A stretch of 64,000 nt of DNA from Prillingera fragicola (GCA_002335605.1 BEDY01000001.1:3534001-3598000); one strand, 5' to 3'. Positions 21,339-34,057 are shown, counted from the stretch's first letter. Program-made: numbers and translations. Notes: generated by a model not told the origin, from the letters alone.

Positions 21339-23756
21339 GGCAGTGTTGTTGGTGGCGTATACGTGCGGTTGTGAGGAGTGTGAAGAAAGGACCCGAATGT
21401 TAGAAACACGAGTGGAGCGTGCACCGCGATCTGGGGTCTGTCGATTGCATGAGCCAACGTGGGGTGATTGCGGGTGGCGAACAGCGCCATCCGGTAACTG
21501 CCACCCGTGGTCCCGCCGAGTTAAAATACACGTCATTCTTCTGTGGATGGCAATGTACTCCTTCCCAACCGATATCGCAGTCGCTGTGCGGTGCATACCA
21601 GTCTCCTGTTCAAGGCGTAGCAGTGCTCGGCTGTGTTGTCGTTGTATCCGTAAGCTCATAATGGGTTACGAGTGGCACTCGCGGGTTGCACTATCACATG
21701 TAGAGAGAAGAAGGAACTAAAAGGCATTCCTGTGTATCGCCCACGAGACTCTCTCTCGACATTGAGGTTCTTCAAGGCCGGAGGCCATTGAGATGACAAC
21801 GCAGGATGCGGAGAGAGAGAGGAGATGGGGACTATGCCCTACGACCTACCTGGACGCTCCAGAGAGGAGCCCGCCTAGCAGGTTTTACGTGAAGTCATAA
21901 TGTGTATTATTAATAGTATTAATTCTGAGCTTTTGGGCAACAGTCCGCCCATGAACTGAGGAACCTACACTGGCCTGCTGTCATGAAGGACACCGGAGTG
22001 AATCATTGCACAGCCAGGGGTGACTGGGACCAGCTCGAGGAGTTGACGGGGACCACGGGGCCACAGTCACAGGCAGGACATAGAGTTCGCAGATCCCACA
22101 CTTTGAGCCTCAGCCAAAAATATATGGTTGTTACCACGGCCTACCACCGCAAAGTCCCCAAGCTCGCCCTTTGCACTTGGAGAGGGCGGAAAGCGTTTCA
22201 AACACACTTCATGTCCTTCGGAGCTGACACCACGAGGGAATAACCAACCACACGGGAAGCATCGCACGACCACCGCCACGATCGGTGTGACCGAAGTGCT
22301 AATCGCTCGCATCGGCCCCGGGCCCGTGATTCGGATCGGCAGCACACGGTCACGTAGATAGTGCCCAGACAGACGAGCGTTGAAGGCGAGATAGTCACCT
22401 CCACCCGTGCGTCCACTCATGGGACTGCGTGCGATGGGACGGAATGTGGCGTTTAGACTGTGCGTGTGCGCAGACATGGTGGCCACTGCGCACCCGGCGA
22501 AGTGCTGTAGATAAGATACCCGGTCGACCCCACACCCTAGTCCAGCCGATTACACTCATACGTGAACAACTATCAGACGTTTATCCCAAGGAAGATCATG
22601 GCGACGAAGTGCCACATTCAACTTGAACGCGGCCGCCCAAACGCCACTGATCCACTGATCCACTGAGGGCCATCCACATACTTGAACACGCTGGCGCAGG
22701 CATGTGTCCATGTATGCATGACGACGCAGGTCAGAAGATCAGTTAGATCAGCAAGGGGGTCTGGTGAACGCTAGTGCCATTGCGCCACTGGTGCCAATTG
22801 GTCTGGCGGCTCTGCGATAGCACGGCCCTTTAGTCCCTCTCCGTTCATAAATATCATCATAGCCGAAGGCAGAGGGAAAGGGATGGCACGGGGTTGAGGC
22901 TACCCAACAGCAAAGAATTCAGACAGGATAAGATAAGTTCCCTCGTTAAGTACTATAGACAGGAGACCTGAGGATTCTGGATGCGACAGGTTGGGGTCCC
23001 GACAGGTGCTCTTGCTCTTGACAGCATGACTTGCGACATGGTAGGCCCAGCAAGGAGCCCCCACCATCCCCACCCTGCGTACATCTACACAAGGTGGTTA
23101 ATGTAGATGCCCTCGGCTCGGACGACTTCCTCCACTGCCACTTTGCACCTGCACCTATTTTTCACGTCAGGGTTTCGTTCTCCATGGACTGCGCCCTCAA
23201 CTTTACCGCCGGACTTCGACTGGAATCTTTGCTCACCGCATGACCTCACAACTCACAGCCCTCTGGCCAGAGGCGCTTTGGGAGCTGGGATCTAAGATCA
23301 TGGCAAGAAGGCGCGACCTGCCAAGCAATGTTAAAACCCAGGCATGTGAAAGGCGGTCAACAGAGGGGGCGAGGCGACGTCGGCTAGGCGCCTGGCCCGA
23401 AGCCTCGCAACCCTAGCTAGGCATTTCGCCTGCAGTTTCAACCCTTGGGGAGAACGAAAAGTCTACACCGCCTCTCGGATTCAATTACTATAGGCGTCAG
23501 TTCGCGAGACGCGCAGTCGCCGCAGAGATACGCGTGGGCAGCAGTGGAAAAAGAGCTACGCGGCCACTGGAAACAAGCGAGATGGACACATAGGAAAGAG
23601 CGGAAGGCATACATGTGAAGCGTGTAGTAACAGCGCAGCGTGGGCGCTGGCCGGTGTATGAATGTAACAGCGTCAATGTACGGTTACGAAGACGTTACGG
23701 TCTAGTGGGGTTGGGGGCGTAGAGGTAATGGGTGCTAAGGGAACTAGAATGGTCGC
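21339..23756. other. Long gene-poor region
   Basis: 2.4 kb between the UBA-like gene promoter and the 3' end of the Kre9-like gene. It contains an AT-rich patch (TGTGTATTATTAATAGTATTAATT, about 21901-21924), unusual for this GC-rich window. Short open frames such as 22128-22361 (+) have no motif. No RNA gene or mobile element was recognised. Confidence 0.45.
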
Positions 23757-24540
23757 TTAGAAAAGAGCGAGGGCGACGGCACCAGCGGCGGCGACAAGGC
23801 CAGTCGAGGCGGCGAGCTTGAAACCAGCGCTGCCAGCGGCGGCAGTGGTGGAGGTCGAGGCGCCAGCACTGCCCGAGGGCTTGGTAGCAGCACTGCCCGA
23901 CGAGCCAGCGCCAGCAGCCGACGAGCCAGCACCCGACGAAGCACCGGCACCCGACGAGGGGGCGCCAGCGGCGGGGGTCGAAGCAGCGGTGCTGCCGGCA
24001 CCAGTGCCAGCGGGGGTCGAAGCACCGGCAGCGTCACCGCCAGCCGAGGCCGAAGAGTCACCGCCAGCGGCGGCACCACCGGTCGACGACGAGTCGCCGC
24101 CGGCGCCAATGCACGAGGTGTCGTCGGAGGCGCCAACGGTGGCCTCAGCCGAGTACTTGGGCTCACCAGTGGCGTCCTTGATGGCGACGGTGATCTTGGT
24201 GCCGGCAGCAATGTCGACGGTCCAGGTCTGCTGCTGCTCGTTGACAGTCCACGACTTCCTAGAGGAGGCGTCAGCATGAAAGCCAACTGCCGCTGGACTG
24301 CTTTACTCACATGGGGGTGCCGCTGGGGTTGCCACCGGGGATGATGGTAACGTAGAAAGGAGCCTGTCCACCGGTCCAGGTGAGGAGAGTGGGCTGGCAC
24401 TTACAGGGCGTCAGCATGATTCTCGCACGGCGCAATCAAAGACTTACCTGGACCATCGAGGTGGGGGTGTTGACGGTGAGGGCCGACTGGGCCGAGGCGG
24501 CCAGGGCGAGAACGGAAGCGGCGAGAGCAGAGTAGAGCAT
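23757..24540 (-). CDS. Kre9/Knh1-like, Ser/Ala-rich GPI-anchored cell-wall protein
   Basis: Secreted surface protein. Exons: 24540-24448, 24399-24311, 24258-23757; introns 48 and 52 nt; 684 nt, 227 residues. The N-terminal signal peptide MLYSALAASVLALAASAQSA is followed by a Kre9/Knh1-type beta domain: LTVNTPTSMVQCQPTLLTWTGG, APFYVTIIPGGNP, WTVNEQQQTWTVDIAAGT, then DDTSC, with two cysteines likely bridged. Residues about 120-200 are a Gly/Ser/Ala/Thr linker suited to O-mannosylation, and the last 20 residues are hydrophobic (LAASTGLVAAAGAVALALF) after a small-residue omega-site region, the GPI-anchor signal. Splice junctions were chosen because they restore VQCQP and PMKSWTV. A role in beta-1,6-glucan or wall assembly is known for the family; the exact role here is inferred. 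Confidence 0.88.
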
Positions 24541-26630
24541 TGTGAAGGTGAGTGAGTGTGGGGGTGTGTTTTCACGAGAGAGAGAAACAAAAAGAGAGGA
24601 GTAAGAAAGAGTTATGGATGAAAGAGAGGAAGGAAGGATGGATTTGAGGCTTTGTATGGCACCATAGTAGGCTCCACGGTCTCGTTGCACGCGTCGACGC
24701 GGGCGCGGCGGGCGCGGTTGGGCGCCCCCTTGCGCCCCTTTCACCTTGCAACATCACACTAGTAAAAAAGGCGATCCAGTGGCCAGTGGCCAGGCAGGCG
24801 CACTGCCAAGGTCCCAGAGTGAGAAGGGGCGCAGAGGGGCAGGAGGCACCATATCACATAGCGGCCTAGGCCTAACACAGGTGGCGCTGGGGCCAAACGC
24901 CCATCCCCAGTCTGCGCAGTCGCACTAGAACCGAATGTGCGACGATTGCCCTGCCAACGATACATGCTTTGCTCGAGGCAGCGCGGTGCACGGTCAGAGG
25001 GGGCCGTGAAACCCGATTGAAGGCAGGCAACCCTTTGACATGGACTCACCCTGACACGCATGTCACGACGCGTGAGCTCCGGGTGAACGGTCTGATTCCG
25101 TCGCGCCAGACAGTCGGCAGCCTGCTCCGTCATATGTCATAAAGGGATGGGGGATCGACAAACGCAGGACACTGCATGGTCAGGTCAACACGACCTGGAA
25201 ATCCATTGGCTTGCTGGCCAAGTGGCGTAGGTCACCGCAGGGTTTTTGGTAGCGGGGCCGCTTGTTTCTGTTGCGTCGACCCTTCTCTGATCTCTGGGCA
25301 GCGACCGAACTGTAGTTTGCGTTACCAGAGAGACCTGATGCGGCCTGGCGGGAGGAACGGCGTGACGTGGTTTGTCGTGAGCTTGAATGGGTAATGCTCG
25401 ACGTCTACCGCACAGACCAGCTTGCCGGCTGATGCGGACGACGCGTCTCCCGTTGCACCCGTTCCACCTTCACCGCCTCTCTTGGCTTCGGACTATTTAA
25501 CACCCACCCTCTCTTGTTTACGTCTAGGGTTTTGCTGACCTCGCGTTCCTGCACGATGGCTAATGTTTGCAGCTTCTCGGTGCAGTCAATGACAGTCTTG
25601 ACGGGTGCACCAAGCTGGCCAGGAATTAAGGAATTCCAGGAAGACAGTGTGCAGCATCGTGTGCGCGTCGCGTCGCGTACAAGTCTATATTATCCAGGAT
25701 CCTGGGCATCTCGACTGCCGGCTATTTACAACTAACAACGCCACCAGCCACAAGTCTCACTTCGCGAAACCGAAAAGAGCGATCTGAATGGAAGAATCCT
25801 GTGTCCCTGCGTCGCGTAGAGCGGTGAATATAGGAGAATCTCCTCATTAAGCAATGCCGCTTGACTGACGCGACTTACGCTCTTCGCGTCCAGACATTAG
25901 CACCAGCAATCAAACGTTGGAAGATCTGAAGAGGCGCTCCAAATTAATGTACCGCTCACTGGATCACTGATCACTGTACCACTGTCATTGGTTCGGACGA
26001 AGACTGCCGATGACAATGGGAGCCTGCCGAGACGTCCCGAGATGTGATGAGCCTGCCTGACACGAGACGCCACTCTCCAAGCACGTCGCGGCCAACTTGG
26101 TGTCGGATCAAGCAACCCACCATAGGCCACCAGCCACCAGCTGACCAGGCCACAGTGATCCAGTGACTGAGATATGAGCATAAGGCACAAGACGCGAGAG
26201 TGTGGTCGTGCGTGCACATTGCTCTGTGCCTATACATAGTCGACTCGTCGTGTAACACCCCACTGGTCGGCAGAGTGGAACTGTTGAGAGTAGTTCTCAT
26301 CAAGCATGAGCCTGACCTCTGAGTTCACATATGTGCACAGCCAGCAGCAGCAGCAGTGATGCATGAGCGCATATAGCGCGTGACGTTTTCTCTGCCCCTT
26401 CACCGCTTACACAATTGCACACGCAAGTCAAGCTGCCATGATATCTACAATGATCTGTGATTTTATCGACGTGCCTGGCCATCACATGCCCGCGAACCTC
26501 CACCTGCTCATTTCGGAGAAAATCAAAAGAATAAAGCCCCAACAATTCCAACTTGCGTCACCTTGTGGAACAGTGCATGATTCGCATTGACCAGCCTTGA
26601 TACCCCTCTTGTGTCCACTCCATAATCACC
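24541..26630. other. Divergent intergenic region, Kre9-like and Tra2-like promoters
   Basis: 2.1 kb. A purine/pyrimidine-biased leader lies immediately upstream of the Kre9-like start (about 24560-24640). Short open frames (24759-25133 -, 25514-25735 +) carry no motif. A short CAGCAG run lies at 26341-26356. No RNA genes were recognised. Confidence 0.45.
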
Positions 26631-27808
26631 ATGGTAAGCACAGCTCAAGCCGCTTCGAATAGCAACGAACGCAAAGGATGCTGATGTTTTCTAGGACTAC
26701 TCAGAGAACGCCAACGTCTCGCGCGACACCTGGGCCCCCAGGTCGCCTGTCAACAACAACACGGCTGCCGATCCGTACCCCGAGCGCCCACCTGTTCCCC
26801 CTCAGGACGTCGACATGCGTGAGGCTCGTGATCGTGATGATCGTGGTGAGCGTCGTGAGGACCGTGACGGCGACGACCGTGGCCGCCGTCAAGATGACCG
26901 CCCACCTCCTGACCGCCCCGGATTCCGGGGGGGCTACGAGCGCAGGTTAGTGTCTGCGATTCCGATGAGCAGTGCTGCGAGGCTCTTACCTGGCACTTCA
27001 CATTGTGATCAAAGCTAATGTCATACAGGGATCACCCCTCTGGTCCTCCCTCGCGCCCTCCCACTGCTCCTAGCGCCGAGCCGAACTCTGTGCTTGGTGT
27101 CTTCGGTCTGTCCATTCGCACGCGTGAGCGTGACCTCGAGGACGAGTTTTCTCGCTATGGCGAAGTCGAGAAGGTCATCATTGTCTATGACCAGCGTGTA
27201 AGTCAAGGATGGGCGGAGTGGGGCAGTACCTAACTGTCCAGACTGACCGCTCGCGCGGATTCGGCTTCATCACGATGCGTAGCGTTGAGGACGCCTCCCG
27301 TTGCATTGAGAAGCTCAATGGCATGATGCTGCACGGCCGCGCCATCCGTGTCGACTTCTCCGCCACAAAGAAGGCTCACGCCCCGACTCCTGGAGAGTAC
27401 CGCGGCGAGAAGCGTCCCTTCGACGACCGCCCTCCTCCAGGTGGTGGCCGTTATGACGACCGTCGTGGTGGCGGCTACGACCGCTGGGAGCGCCGGGACT
27501 ATGACGACCGTCGCCCCCGCTTCGACCGGGACCGTGAGCCTTACGGTGGCCGTGACCGGTACGTGCTTAGCTAAACTGACGGCGCCTGTAAGCTGACTCT
27601 CACCAGCGACGGACCCTACGGCGGGCCCCCCCCTCGCCGTGACTTTGACGACCCTTACGGTGGCCGTAGCCGTCGCGACGACGACCGTCCCCGCGACTTT
27701 GACCGCCGTCGCTCGCCCAGCCCCCAGCGCCGCAGGTACTCGGCATCCCCCTCCCGCCGTCCCCCTCCCCCTCCCCCTCCCGCCCAGGGCGACGATGGAC
27801 GCTTCTAG
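26631..27808 (+). CDS. Tra2-like SR-type RNA-binding protein (one RRM)
   Basis: Probable splicing regulator in the nucleus. Exons: 26631-26633 (ATG only), 26695-26945, 27029-27197, 27242-27558, 27607-27808; 942 nt, 313 residues. The first coding exon is just the start codon, followed directly by GTAAGC. The N-terminus is rich in RD/ER dipeptides. A single RRM spans about residues 105-183, with RNP2 LGVFGLSI and RNP1 SRGFGFIT. The linker after the RRM and the C-terminal Arg/Asp/Gly/Tyr-rich tail, ending in [11 protein letters not shown] and a poly-Pro stretch, resemble transformer-2 proteins, which have RS domains on both sides of the RRM. The acidic partner here is mostly Asp rather than Ser, so RD rather than RS repeats predominate. 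Confidence 0.87.
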
Positions 27809-28493
27809 GCAAACAGAGTCAAGATGTGAAGAAGCCGCACGCAGCCCCAAGTTTCCCATACGCCGCAAGTTACCTCCAAGTCACGAGTCCAATGCTCGAC
27901 CAGAACCATCCTATCTCAAGTGGTCTTCAACTTTCAGTGTCAATTTTCAATGAACTTCATGTCAAGAGTTGCAACGTGGATAGCAAGGTGCAACATATCA
28001 ATAGTGAATGGCAGTAATCCGTATACCGGTTTATGGTAGGTTGGAGGAGAAGGTGCTCGCGCAAAGCGCACGGACCTCTTGATTCTCCATCGATTACAGG
28101 GCAGCGGGTAAAGTAGATGATGGCAACGAGGCTTCTGCAGCTAACCCCGCTCAACTTGGCGTGTCCCGGCGACCCGGCGTAAGGTAGGGGTACTGAGCTC
28201 ACTCTCTTTCAGGATTAGAAGGGGCATGCCTTAACAAGGGCCACACTTGTAGTTACTTGATTCACCACAGTTGAAAGGCAGGAAGGCAGGATGCATTGCT
28301 TTTACACACCACAGATCCACAGACAGGCTTGAGATGATTCATATTCAGCATCCGAGCTTTTGCCGCAGACGAATCACGTGACCCTTGGCGTGTCTTGTTG
28401 TGACACAGAAGATGATGTCCTCGTTCCTTCAATGATACCACAACCCCACTCATCGGCTCGCGCAAGTACTATTCACGGGCGACATCGGGCTCT
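27809..28493. other. Intergenic region
   Basis: 685 bases holding the 3' flank of the Tra2-like gene and the promoter of the gamma-tubulin complex gene. No other feature was recognised. Confidence 0.4.
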
Positions 28494-31400
28494 ATGGATG
28501 ACTCCACGAGCTTGCCGTTTCGGCTTGCCCCATTAGAGCCCACAAGCGAAGACCACTTTAGGTTTCCCTCGCTCACAATCATTGAGCCCCGGTTTGTCCT
28601 ACCTCCACTCGACGAGAACTCTCCCGGAGTGGAGCGCCTCCTCACAGGATTGGAAAGGACTACTTTCACTCCAGTATGGCTTGAGAAGTACGACACTAGG
28701 GATCCCCTGCTGTGCGAACCTTCTCTGGAACCTCGTCGAGCTCAAGCCGTTTCGAACAACGTCGCGGAGACTCGGGAGGAGGAGGACGTTGCCACCAACG
28801 ATTTATGGCGACAAGTAGCCCAAGGAGAAGCCGGTCCTAGCAATTTGAGAGGATTAGAGGTACGCTGTTTGTCCCGATAGTGCTGATGACTAGCCGATCC
28901 AGACGTGGGACAATCATGCCATTGACGATCCTTTCCTTTCAGAGCAACCGATGGGCTCCTTTGAATCGCTCCTGGTATCGTAAGCCCAGCTTTGCGGGGT
29001 TTCACTAATGGGACAGATGCGAGCCTTCAATAAATCTGCCCAAACTACGAACACCGGCGGCGGCCGCGCCAGCAGATGCCAAGGAGCTGATGGATCTTAT
29101 GATGCGGGCGACGCTCGGCACAACATCCACAAACGTCCTGCGTTGGAGCCGGCGAGAAGGCCGGTTTGTGTACTCTTCTTCGGGTGCACGACCTCTGGGC
29201 GTGGAAAGAACTACGGCGTCACAGTGGGTCAGCATTGACAGGATTTCTGCTAACAAGGCCAGTTTGATGGATGAGTTTCTCACAATCGGTACAGCTGTGA
29301 GGCGCCTCGAGATCATGGTCGAAAACCATGCCGCTACGTGAGCTCTGGTCGCTGATAGCAGGGAACTAACATCTACAGTCCCTTAACTCCTACACATCAT
29401 GCCTTGTTTTACGCTCTGTCAACCATCCTGACATATGTCAAGCAAAAGCTTACTGCCGGAGTCGAATCCAGTATAGCCAAATCCTCAGCGCCTTGGATCA
29501 GGCGTTCAATGCTTCTTGAAGACCTCTGCGAATTGTCTACGGCTCTCTGCGATGTCATGTGTTGGGTGAGTTTGCGTGGTATCGAACATCCCGTTTACGC
29601 CACAGCCACTCAACCAAGCCAAGCCCATCGGCCTCCCAGTGCGACCCGCATCCGTGCTGACTGACCTTCACTCTCATCTTCTCGCACGTCTATCGACATC
29701 ATCGACCCATCAACAGAGTGGCTCAATAACTCTTGCGCTCGCATTTTTACTGTCCCAGGCGGCTCGCCCTTTTCTTGACCTTCTACACCAGTGGCTCGGA
29801 CTGGCCGACTCCTCTCATGCCGACGAAGATAATAATCCCGATTCACAGCCTTGGGCCGACCTTGGAATCACTCGGACATCATTGCCCCCGGCGGATGGTA
29901 TTGATTTTCGCTGGGACTACTCGTTCTCATCCCGAAGGATGCCCCCGTTTGTCTCTCGAGAAGACAGGAGAACCCTGTTCGAGGCTGGACGCAGCCTGCG
30001 CGCCCTCCATGAAGCCTCCGGCGGGTTGCACCCCCTTTGTGCTGGCAAGTGGACCCTCAAGGCAAGCTGGGGCTGGGATGAAAGTGATGGCTCTCCGCCA
30101 CTCGACTTGCAAGCTCACGAGCGGAACGTGGAGCGCGAAATCGAACGGTGGCGCGGCTCTCACCACAACCGACTGCGCACCATCTCAGCTTCCTCGAGTA
30201 ACAGTCTCCGCACCAGCATGCACAAGCGGAGGGCAGGATCTCACGACCCAGGGCCTGCAGCCTCATCGCCTTCCAATCCGGCACCCTCCCTTCCAGCACT
30301 GTCTGCATCTAAATTTCCCTGTGATCTATGGCCCGTGTTCAACGACCCTCCTGGATCCCATCTCCCAACCGCATCACATTCAACACCACTTTGGATCCCG
30401 ACACCGCTTGACGAGCTGGAGGCCTTTGTCGAACGATACTCTGACCCCGCCAACCCTCTGTTGCCCTCCGATACCCCATCACTTGAGCTCTACATTTCAA
30501 CACGTCTCCTTGCACCTCTTCTTTGCCATGGCAATATTATCGCTCGGGCCCTCATTTCACTCTACCTCGATGACCTCCACTTCCTCGACCATCTGGACGT
30601 GCTACGCGCATTCTGGCTTGGAGGAGACCCCGGCTTTACTGAACGCGTTAGTGCGGCACTCTTTGGCGAGGGCAACGCGGGCCCAGGAGAAGGTCATGGC
30701 CTGGGACAACGAGCGCGGACACGCGCTCGTCTGGGCATCAAAGATGAGGCTGCGGGAGAGCTCGGAGGAGCAGGGCAGTGGGGTATTGGTCTGGGAATCG
30801 GCTTGAGCGGTCGCAAACGATGGCCGCCAGGCGGTGGGGAGCTTGCCTATGCGCTGCGTTCCACTCTGCTCGAGGACGAGCTAGGCCCAGAGGCGGGCCG
30901 GATGGCTCGGCGTGGAATTGTTTGGGAGGCTATCGAGGATCGAGTTTCGTTTGCCATGAGGGAGCTGCCGGACGACAGCGATGGGCGGCGTGCACGTTGG
31001 CGTGATCCTCAAGGTTAGTCCAGGCTTCTTGTGCAGTGCTGACGGACGCAGCTATCGAGTATGTCGTTTCTACTGATGTCCCGCTCTTCTCTGACGAACC
31101 GCAGGGCTCTCGATTTCTTGTGCTTAAACTACAAGCCTCCAGTGGCCATCACCAAGCTTCTCCCTGAGAGTGTCATGGACAAGTACCAGTTGATCAACAA
31201 CTTTTTGTTCCGACTTGCACGTGTCGACGCTGTGGTCCAGACGTTGTTTGTCGACGTCATACATTGCGGCCCAGATGCCATGGACAGCGTACCAGTCAAG
31301 ATCGGCGTCGATGCCAAGTTCAACCGCATGCCTTCGCGTATAGGTTTGCCAACTGAGCGACGGCGTACCGTCTTCCCTGCTGGTTCCGAGGGTGAGCGCT

Positions 31401-32272
31401 CGCTGCTCTATCTGCGTTTCACCATGTCGTGGTTCGTCTCCAACTTGAGTCGATATGTCCTAGACACGGCAATCGGCCACAACTGGGGGGTCATGCGTCG
31501 GCGATTGGACAAGCTTCGACGTCGTAGTCGTACCTCTGCATCAACCGAAAGCCGGCCGGTTACCCCGGGCGTTGACGACGGCGACGACGAGTTTGAGGAC
31601 TTGGATCAGGAGCTCGACGAGGCCGAGGGAGGAGATGAAGACTCCGCCACCCAACTAGGCGCTCTCTCACAGCTGCAATCGGTGCATTCACTTGTGCTCT
31701 ACCACCAAATTATTCTAAACCGCATTCTGCGGGCGTGCCTCTTGAGTCCCCAGCCGGGCCACCAAATGACCTTTAAGGTCCTAATGGTGTTGCTGGGGCT
31801 GGTACTTGCGTTAGGCAAGGTCGTGAAAGAAGTGGATTGCGGCATGACAACACCCGAGACGGGAGCCGACCAGGTCATTGCCATCAAGCAAGACTGGACT
31901 GATAAGCAAGCAGTATTCGTGAGTTTCAATGGGCCTCGGATTCTGATAAGTTCACGGGAATCAGGGGTTGTTTGTTAACGGCGTACGCAGCTGCATGCTT
32001 TAGAACGACTGTCCCTTCGCAGCTCCAGTAAGCATGCGTCGGCAGCAATGCAAGAAAACGACGCCCCTGCCAGTACCGCCGCAAGCACGGGCCAGCAAGA
32101 CCTCCAACTTCTTCTAGACGGGGAACGCCACGGGATGGACCAAGATGGCAATGTGGCAAAATCGCCCCACTCGCATACACCAGGCTCAGACGAGCTTCAG
32201 GAGTTGCTTCTGCGTCTTCGATTGGGAACACGAAACACGAACGCCGGGCGTGTTGGCCGGTGGAGGGAGTAA
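28494..32272 (+). CDS. Gamma-tubulin complex component, GCP4/5/6 type
   Basis: Subunit of the gamma-tubulin ring complex that nucleates microtubules at the spindle pole body. Exons: 28494-28859, 28903-28979, 29017-29337, 29379-29565, 29606-31013, 31052-31058, 31105-31918, 31991-32272; 3462 nt, 1153 residues in one frame. The GRIP1 region includes LMDLMMRATLGTTSTNVLRW, DEFLTIGTAVRRLEIMV and HHALFYALSTILTYV. The GRIP2 region includes ALDFLCLNYKPPVAITKLL, VMDKYQLINNFLFRLARV, LYLRFTMSWFVSNLSRYV and the C-terminal LQELLLRLRLG. A long Ser/Pro-rich insert sits mid-protein, and the PP-LL-KY-FLFRL pattern is closer to GCP4/5/6 than to GCP2/3. Exon 6 is a 7-nt micro-exon needed to keep frame. The 3' end is convergent with the next gene, 46 bases away. 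Confidence 0.85.
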
Positions 32273-32318
32273 CTAGCTTTTTAGCGTCTACAGATCTAAG
32301 GACATCCTGTTGCGCTGG

Positions 32319-32839
32319 CTAGGGCGTAAACGTGGACAAAATGTCCTGCGACATGCGACCCAACAGACCATTATTGCCAGGGAAATTGAGTGCTTGAAAC
32401 TGTTGCGAGGGGGCATCAAGACGCGCAACGAGTCTCGACTTCCTTTCTGGGGTGATGCCAGCACCCGTGCCACGAGACGGTGGACGCGCCACATTCATAG
32501 CGGGTTCCTGGCCCGGCAGGGTAAAATCAACATATTTCTGGTCAGTCTTCTGCTCTGAAGCCTTTAGGTTCCCGTGTTGCGTGTTTTCAAGCCATGCTTA
32601 TGGTGCCTACCCTGGGCATTCGGGCACCGACCTGAAGTCTGCTCGGAGCCGGTAGGCTGTCGGAGCATATTGAGCAGAGATTGTGCCCATGCATTTTGCT
32701 CTGCAGCAGCAGCAGCAGCGAATGAATCGGTGGAACATCCCGCGGCCCGCGCTTCCCCTGGCGTAATCCTGTCCCTGACAGTCGTTCCGCTGCAGGCATC
32801 GTCCTGAACCCAAGACGAAATCTCGCTAGGATCGCGCAT
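32319..32839 (-). CDS. Unrecognised small protein; N-terminal exon(s) unresolved
   Basis: Two well-supported coding exons: 32839-32632 and 32554-32319, joined by a 77-nt intron (GTCGGT...TTCAG). The conservative start is the ATG at 32839 (MRDPSEISSWVQDD), giving 147 residues. The same frame remains open and protein-like upstream to about 32960 (for example NADANSTATDEEQYHFESSLLQEA), so the true start is probably in another exon; in-frame ATGs at 33025 and 33001 are separated from it by a TGA, which a 39-nt intron with a weak GTCTGC donor could remove. Features are a poly-Ala tract (from a CAG repeat), a Q/N/L helix (WAQSLLNMLRQ), and a basic C-terminal part (ITPERKSRLVARL) ending DILSTFTP. 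No function assigned. Its stop lies 46 bases from the convergent GCP gene. Confidence 0.6.
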
Positions 32840-33025
32840 GGCTTCTTGGAGCAGGCTGGATTCAAAATGATACTGCTCCTCGTCCGTCGCTGTAGAGTTG
32901 GCGTCTGCGTTGCTATGACAAGAGGGGAGAAATGGACTGTCCGATAGAGCGAACTGAGAGCTGCAGAAGTGGACAAACTTTCAATTGCCGTCGGCAGACA
33001 TTTTTGCTGCGTTTCGCATAAGCAT

Positions 33026-34057
33026 GTGCGAGGCAGAGCCACTGGCGTAAAGGGCAGATGAGCTCGGTTATTGTGGGTTCAGGAGATGCAGGGGATTTGA
33101 GTCAGGATGTTTTCTGATGCCACGCGGGGTGCCTTGGCTGAACTTCGGGGAGACAATGGCAGAAGGCCAGCAAGGGACCGATGGGCGGCATAAACGGGGC
33201 ACGCACGCATTGCGCGCGCGCAGAGAAGAGAAGAAGTTGCTGGGTGGTTAGCGCGTGTGCGTTGGGGAGGGAGGTCTGAGATGCCGTGCATGCCGTCACT
33301 GGAGTGTGCTCGACGACCGCAGTCCTTTGGCACGAGCCCCCTCCCCTTTCCACTGCCCCTTTTGCCTCAGAGCCCGCTGTCCTGCCTACTCGCTCGTTCG
33401 TGATCCCAACCCAGAGAGCCATCGACCGCTGCGCTGTCCTGCCAACGTCTGAACCTGTAACCTACGACGAGCACTGTCCGCACCACCACCACTTTCCGTG
33501 CTCCCTCCCTCCCCTTCCCTTCAACACCATCCACATCCAACCCCAGACTCTAGGCCCCGACCCTCTCTCTTGGTCCGGGACACTCAACTTCTCCCTGCCT
33601 CCCTCATACGACTGGCAGACGACTTTGACACCACCCTCCATTCGCCCTCCTCGTGTTACGCGTCGTCCTTTGAGCTGTCGGCCTCTTGCCACCTTCCAGC
33701 CGCCGTTGCTCAGCCGTAAAGCAACCAAGTCTCGTTCTTTCGTGAGTCAGGGCAGGGGGGCCACCCAACACCTACCCAACATTCAACTCACCCTCCTTTG
33801 TCCATTCAGGTGACTGCTTGTTCCCTTTGACATCTCTTGAAGTCTCTCTCGGTGGTCGTCAACATCCTTTTTGCTCCGTTCATACTACTCAGAACAACAA
33901 CCTGCACACCACTTGACAGCGAGTCGACCTCGCCAACCCCTCTCGGGCACCACCACACGGCACATCCTCTCCCGTCACCTATCCCACCCCGTCGCTCACG
34001 GTTCTTACCCCTCTTCCCTCCCCGCGCATCTCGCGTTCCGGCGACGAGCTTGCCAGC
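33026..34057. other. Intergenic region upstream of the kinesin gene
   Basis: About 1 kb holding the 5' region of the small minus-strand gene and the promoter and leader of the kinesin. From about 33330 to 34057 the top strand is strongly C/T-rich, and I saw no ATG from about 33850 to the kinesin start, as expected for a long 5' leader. The long in-frame opening upstream of 34058 is low-complexity Pro/Ser/Arg/His translation, probably not coding. Confidence 0.45.

Noticed and set aside
33837..34057. N-terminal extension of the kinesin frame upstream of 34058
   Set aside because: That long frame starts without an ATG and differs from the spliced model's exon 1; the region is C/T-rich leader and the ATG at 34058 followed by a GTAAGT donor gives the correct junction into VVLRLRPSEPF.
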